Below, in pieces: positions 5,304-8,506 of a DNA stretch of 8,506 nt. The notes under the pieces are model-generated. The model made no database searches and was not told the DNA's origin. It was given only the letters and a program-made list of their open reading frames with translations. Origin of the DNA: Gemmatimonadota bacterium (GTDB taxonomy: Bacteria; Gemmatimonadota; Gemmatimonadetes; Longimicrobiales; Gaopeijiaceae); NCBI GenBank assembly GCA_002731735.1, contig PCCM01000116.1:1-8506 (forward strand), given 5' to 3'. Both the position numbers and the translations under genes were made by a program. Position 1 is the first letter of the stretch, and each line of letters begins with the position of its first letter.

Positions 5304-6587
5304 CTAGCGGTAAAACAGCTCCACAGGCCACATCGGAATCGCAGGGACGTATGTGACCATCAGGAGCATGGCCACCAGGACAGCCACGAAGTAGAGATTC
5401 ACCTTGCTCACCTCCCAGATATCCGCCTTGGCGACGGAGCAGGCCGTAACCAGGACGCTGGCGACGGGCGGCGTCTGTTGCCCGATGCCGAGGTTGAGTG
5501 TGACGACCAGTCCGAAATGCACCGGGTCGATCCCGGCGGCCATCACCAGCGGCATCACGATCGGCACGACCAGGATGATCGCCGCGGCCGAGTGAAGGAA
5601 AAGCCCGACCATCAGGAAGAACACATTGAGGAGCGCCAGGATCGCGAGCCGGTTGTCGGTGAAGTCCATGATCCCTTGAGCCACTCGCTGGGGCACCTGG
5701 GCCTCAGTGAGGTAGTCGCCAAGCAGAGCCGACGTGGCCACGAGCAACATGACCACGGCCGTTTGAATCCCACCCTCCAGTGTCGCACGTCGAAGGGCGG
5801 CCAAGTCCAGTTCCCTGTAGATCGCGCCCCCGATGACGATGGCCGCGACCACAGCCAATCCCGCACCCTCCGTGGCGGTGACCCATCCGGAAAAAATGCC
5901 TCCCAAGATGATCACCGGAAGAAGGAGGGCCCAGCCGGCCTCCCGAAGCGCGATACCGACTTTCTTCAGCTGAAACGCGGCCTCCACCGGAAATCCGTTC
6001 TTGAGCGCCAAGTAATAGACTACCGCCATCATGAGCAGGCCCCCGAGCACACCGGGAATGATACCGGCGACGAAGAGTTCCACGACCGAGCTCCCGGACA
6101 TGACACCATAGAGGATCATCGGGATGGAGGGAGGGATGATGACGGCTAGGGTGGCCGAGGAGGACGTCACGGCGGCGGCGAACGGGGTCGGGTAACCCCG
6201 GCGTTTCATCGCGGGGATGAGAATGGAGCCCAGGGCGGCAACGTCGGCCACGGCTGATCCTGAAATCTCCGCGAAGAAGAGAGACGCGCTGACCGTCACC
6301 ATCGCCAGCCCCCCCCGGATGAACCCCACGAGCGCGCTGGCGAGGTTGATCAGGCGCCTTGAGATCCCCGACGCGTTCATTATGGCTCCAGCCAGGATGA
6401 ACAGAGGGATCGCGATCAGCGCAAACTTCAGGGTGCCGGAGTAGAGGACGAGCGCCGCATTCGGGAGTCCCGTGATCCCATCGGTGGCCGCCATCGCAAA
6501 GATGGCCACCACACCCAGCGAGACCGCGATGGGCACGTTGAGGAGGACGAGCGCCAGCAGGGCCAGGAACATCACAAGGAGGATCAT
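5304..6587 (-). CDS. dctM: TRAP transporter large permease subunit DctM
   Basis: A 427-residue polytopic membrane protein of normal length for DctM. It has about a dozen hydrophobic segments from residue 1 onward. Family marks include LFFAEISGSAVADVAALG (103-120), IIPPSIP (150-156), TATEGAG (237-243) and NLGIGQQTPPV (365-375), where TPP is the conserved tripeptide of the second half. It forms the sodium-coupled transport channel of a tripartite ATP-independent periplasmic transporter with DctQ. Its ATG overlaps the dctQ stop (ATGA), so translation is coupled, and the receptor gene lies upstream of dctQ. The set is a complete PQM system in the common order. No specificity can be read from this subunit. 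Confidence 0.96.
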   Translation of the reverse strand: MILLVMFLALLALVLLNVPIAVSLGVVAIFAMAATDGITGLPNAALVLYSGTLKFALIAIPLFILAGAIMNASGISRRLINLASALVGFIRGGLAMVTVSASLFFAEISGSAVADVAALGSILIPAMKRRGYPTPFAAAVTSSSATLAVIIPPSIPMILYGVMSGSSVVELFVAGIIPGVLGGLLMMAVVYYLALKNGFPVEAAFQLKKVGIALREAGWALLLPVIILGGIFSGWVTATEGAGLAVVAAIVIGGAIYRELDLAALRRATLEGGIQTAVVMLLVATSALLGDYLTEAQVPQRVAQGIMDFTDNRLAILALLNVFFLMVGLFLHSAAAIILVVPIVMPLVMAAGIDPVHFGLVVTLNLGIGQQTPPVASVLVTACSVAKADIWEVSKVNLYFVAVLVAMLLMVTYVPAIPMWPVELFYR

Positions 6588-7126
6588 GCCGGAGCCGCCG
6601 AATGTTCAGGAGAATCTCCCGCCTTGGAATCCCCTTCCCTGGAATCCCCCTCCCCACTCCCCGGCCCCTCCCACACCTCGGGTAACGTGACCAGCTCCGC
6701 AATGATGAACAGGATTGCGCCGATGGGAATGACAGACTGGACCAAGCGTTGGGGCACCCACGGAAGGCTCACGAGCGTCTCCCCGCCGAGAATCCCGAAG
6801 ACTCGCCAACCCGCCCACGCTGTGACCATGAAAAATCCGAGGACGAAGACCTCTCCGAGCAGAATCAGAGGCCGACGGAAACGGGGCGCGAGTCCGTCCA
6901 CCAACTTCGGAAAGCCGATGTGGGCGCGGTGGAGCGCGGCCAGGGCGGCACCGTAGAACGTGAGCCATGCCAGGAGGATGGAGGCCACCTCGTCGTACCA
7001 AACGAGTGCAGCCCCGAACCTTCTGAAAACCACGCCGAGCACTACGACCAGGGCGAGCGCCACCATGAGGGCCACGACCGCTAACTCGAGGGCACGCTGG
7101 AGTCCGTTTCGGAATCGTCGGCGCAT
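6584..7126 (-). CDS. dctQ: TRAP transporter small permease subunit DctQ
   Basis: A 180-residue protein with four predicted membrane helices (about 13-35, 46-65, 87-107 and 127-148). Between helices 1 and 2 is VWYDEVA (42-48), the usual W-x-D/E-E region, followed by LAWLTFYGAALA and the HRAHIGF motif typical of DctQ. It associates with DctM in the inner membrane. The C-terminal tail, about 30 residues from 151, is unusual: it is hydrophilic and contains three five-residue repeats (GEGDS, REGDS, KAGDS) at 158-172, coded by a 15-bp DNA repeat, which looks like recent slippage growth rather than a conserved domain. The start lies 34 bp after the dctP stop and has no clear ribosome binding site. 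Confidence 0.93.
   Translation of the reverse strand: MRRRFRNGLQRALELAVVALMVALALVVVLGVVFRRFGAALVWYDEVASILLAWLTFYGAALAALHRAHIGFPKLVDGLAPRFRRPLILLGEVFVLGFFMVTAWAGWRVFGILGGETLVSLPWVPQRLVQSVIPIGAILFIIAELVTLPEVWEGPGSGEGDSREGDSKAGDSPEHSAAPA
6611..6655 (-). repeat. Three degenerate 15-bp tandem repeats in the dctQ tail
   Basis: Units at 6611-6625, 6626-6640 and 6641-6655 share the pattern (A/G)GAATC(C/T)CC plus a pyrimidine-rich end. They are codon-phased and encode KAGDS, REGDS and GEGDS on the minus strand. Copy number may vary between strains because each unit adds exactly five residues without a frameshift. Confidence 0.75.
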
Positions 7127-7160
7127 TCGGAGTCTAGAAGGGTGATCCGCGCAGCGAGCG

Positions 7161-8177
7161 CTACGCCCCGTCGACGAGGCTCAGTGCGTCCGTAACCATG
7201 GCCTCCCCGCCCTCCACCGTGCTTCCAAACTCCTCGAAGATTTCCGTGCTCGCCCGGATGAACGCATCTCGGTCCGGCTGATTCACCTCGACGCCCGCTT
7301 CGCGAAGCTCCACGAGGAAATCGGCATCCATCTGTGTCGCTGTCTCGTGCACGAAGGACTGGTTCTCTGATGCAATCCGTTGGAGGGTCGCTCGGACGTC
7401 CTCGGGGAGACGATCCCAACTCGCTCCGACCGTCACGTACGCCGGCGTGTACACGTGGCCGGTCAGCGAGAGATAGGTCTGGACTTCCTGGAACTTCGAA
7501 GCGTGGATCTGCGCCAGGGGGTTCTCCTGGCCGTCCATGACGCCGGTCTGGAGGGCTACAAAGACCTCGGAGAGGGGCATCGGGGTGGGGTTGGCCCCGA
7601 ACGCCTGAAAGAGCTTCACTCGCCATATGCCCCTCGGGGTCCGAAGCTTAATCCCCGAGAGATCTGAAGGAGTCACGACCGGCCTGGTGTTGTTCGTCAC
7701 GTGGCGAAAGCCGTTTTCCCATAGGGCCAGGATCGTGTACCCCCGCTCCTCGGCCATCGGGACGAGCACTGGCCAGACGATCTCCTCCTCGATGCGCCGC
7801 ATGTGAGCCCGGTCCTGAACCAGATAGGGCATCTCGAAGAGGCCGAATGCGTCGACCGTCGATGACATGATGGTCGAGGGAAGCGCGAAATCGAGCGTGC
7901 CCAACTTGAGCTTCTGGAGCATGACCTCGTCCCCGCCCAACTGGCTTGATCCGAAGACGTTCACTTCCACCCGGCCGGCCAACTCCGCGTTCGCCCTCCG
8001 AGCAAATTCTTCGGCGGAAGCTGCAAACAGCGAGCCTGGCGCACCCACGTGCCCGAAGCTGAGCTCGATAACCCCTTCCTCCCCCGGCTCACCCGAGCAA
8101 CCGGCAACGAGGAAGGCCGTCAGGAGGGCGAACTCGATGCCGCGATTAATGCTCAACGCTCCGCGTCTGCTCCTCAC
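7161..8177 (-). CDS. dctP: TRAP transporter solute-binding lipoprotein DctP
   Basis: From the GTG at 8177 the product is 338 residues, normal for DctP. The start is decided by AAGGAGG five bases upstream, and it places the signal peptide correctly: RSRR, a hydrophobic run, then the lipobox LVAGC with the lipidated Cys at residue 27. A longer reading from 8273 would add 32 residues ahead of the signal peptide and is rejected. The mature part has FGHVGAPGS near its start, GSSQLGGDE, and then IKLRTPRG, whose Arg179 is in the position that usually binds the substrate carboxylate. PTPMPLSEVFVALQTGVMDGQE follows, the strongest family signature. The ligand is thus probably a carboxylic acid, bound in the periplasm and passed to DctQM. 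Most diderm TRAP receptors are soluble, so lipid anchoring is notable. The gene overlaps the end of the aminotransferase gene by 32 bp. Confidence 0.95.
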   Translation of the reverse strand: MRSRRGALSINRGIEFALLTAFLVAGCSGEPGEEGVIELSFGHVGAPGSLFAASAEEFARRANAELAGRVEVNVFGSSQLGGDEVMLQKLKLGTLDFALPSTIMSSTVDAFGLFEMPYLVQDRAHMRRIEEEIVWPVLVPMAEERGYTILALWENGFRHVTNNTRPVVTPSDLSGIKLRTPRGIWRVKLFQAFGANPTPMPLSEVFVALQTGVMDGQENPLAQIHASKFQEVQTYLSLTGHVYTPAYVTVGASWDRLPEDVRATLQRIASENQSFVHETATQMDADFLVELREAGVEVNQPDRDAFIRASTEIFEEFGSTVEGGEAMVTDALSLVDGA

Positions 8178-8506
8178 GCTCGCCTCCTTGGGTAGAAAAA
8201 ACCTCCAACGCCGCCCTAACACCCCCGGGTCGATGAGGCACGCCAGCAAGACCCAGACCCATCTCGACGCCACAAAGCGTGCCCGCCACCGTCAACTCGT
8301 TGATGTCCCCGAGGTGCCCGATCCGGAAGACCCCACCCTTGAGCTTGCCCAGCCCGCTACCGAGCGACATGTCGAATCGCTCCAGAATGATCTTGCGGAG
8401 CGCGTCCGCGTCCGTTCCGTCAGGCATCTTCACGGTCGTCTGGGCCGAGCTGAACCCCGAGGGCTCCAGGCAGAAGTTCTCGAGTCCCCACGCCACCACA
8501 GCGGCC
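8146..8506 (-). CDS. Serine/alanine-glyoxylate-type aminotransferase, C-terminal part
   Basis: The last 119 residues are visible; the rest lies beyond the right edge. The sequence matches the C-terminal domain of PLP-dependent class V aminotransferases of the serine-glyoxylate and alanine-glyoxylate group: AWGLENFC, a variable strand, DADALRK, RFDMSLGSGLGKLKGG, FRIGHLGDINE, then a long helix with GVEMGLGLAGVPHRPGGV. The Arg in FRIGHLGD corresponds to the carboxylate-binding Arg of the family. The PLP lysine lies outside the window. The likely reaction is transfer of an amino group to glyoxylate, giving glycine and a 2-oxo acid, in the cytosol. Aspartate-glyoxylate (BhcA-type) and other donors are also possible. 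The tail after about residue 100 (TQGGEREEQTRSVEH) is hydrophilic and overlaps the dctP start by 32 bp, so the genes are cotranscribed and probably coupled. Confidence 0.88.
   Translation of the reverse strand, partial: AAVVAWGLENFCLEPSGFSSAQTTVKMPDGTDADALRKIILERFDMSLGSGLGKLKGGVFRIGHLGDINELTVAGTLCGVEMGLGLAGVPHRPGGVRAALEVFSTQGGEREEQTRSVEH
8183..8189 (-). promoter_or_regulatory. Strong ribosome binding site fixing the dctP start
   Basis: On the minus strand this reads AAGGAGG, five bases before GTG 8177, and it lies inside the end of the aminotransferase coding region. It favours the GTG over the upstream ATG at 8273, which has no comparable signal. Confidence 0.8.

Noticed and set aside
4965..6149. 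Long rightward open frame of 394 codons
   Set aside because: It lies antisense to the quinoprotein start and dctM and is unusually rich in Asp, His, Arg and Gln, typical of the complement of a membrane protein gene in GC-rich DNA.
5704..6702. Leftward open frame of 332 codons across dctM and dctQ
   Set aside because: It is on the same strand but in a different frame from two clearly conserved transporter genes, and its composition is Arg/Gly/His-rich.

Overview
This is a GC-rich bacterial window with dense, mostly operonic genes and several GTG or TTG starts. A cleaved c-type cytochrome/quinoprotein, a lipoprotein solute receptor and a Tat signal peptide point to a free-living, respiring diderm. 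The gene mix (DUF2203, a four-helix membrane protein pair, a polyvinyl-alcohol-dehydrogenase-like quinoprotein, TRAP transport) would fit Gemmatimonadota, Acidobacteriota or a related group. That placement is only an inference; there is no rRNA or marker gene here.

Left edge (1-427): the N-terminal 81 residues of a leftward gene for a Tat-exported Gly/Arg-rich protein. It has a strong ribosome binding site and an ECF-sigma-like promoter candidate. The non-coding stretch behind it holds one imperfect hairpin.

Rightward block (428-3314): the 3' end of a dead uracil-DNA-glycosylase-family gene with an internal stop, overlapping by one base a DUF2203 gene. Then come a zinc-dependent, probably NAD-using alcohol dehydrogenase and two paralogous four-helix membrane proteins. 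Spacing from DUF2203 onward is 8-32 bp, so the block is probably one transcript.

Leftward block (8506-3333): the C-terminal part of a serine/alanine-glyoxylate-type aminotransferase, overlapped by the receptor gene (dctP) of a TRAP transporter. The small (dctQ) and large (dctM) permease genes follow, with an ATGA overlap between them. After a 102-bp gap comes a periplasmic cytochrome c-quinoprotein dehydrogenase. The layout suggests uptake of an organic acid, cytoplasmic transamination, and periplasmic PQQ-dependent oxidation of a related alcohol. The substrate cannot be read from the sequence. The two blocks converge with only 18 bp between stop codons.

I did not find a clear new defence or mobile system. 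The most notable items are the glycosylase remnant that confuses the DUF2203 start, the aminotransferase-TRAP-quinoprotein gene set, the Gly/Arg-rich Tat substrate, and the alcohol dehydrogenase with its paralogous membrane pair.
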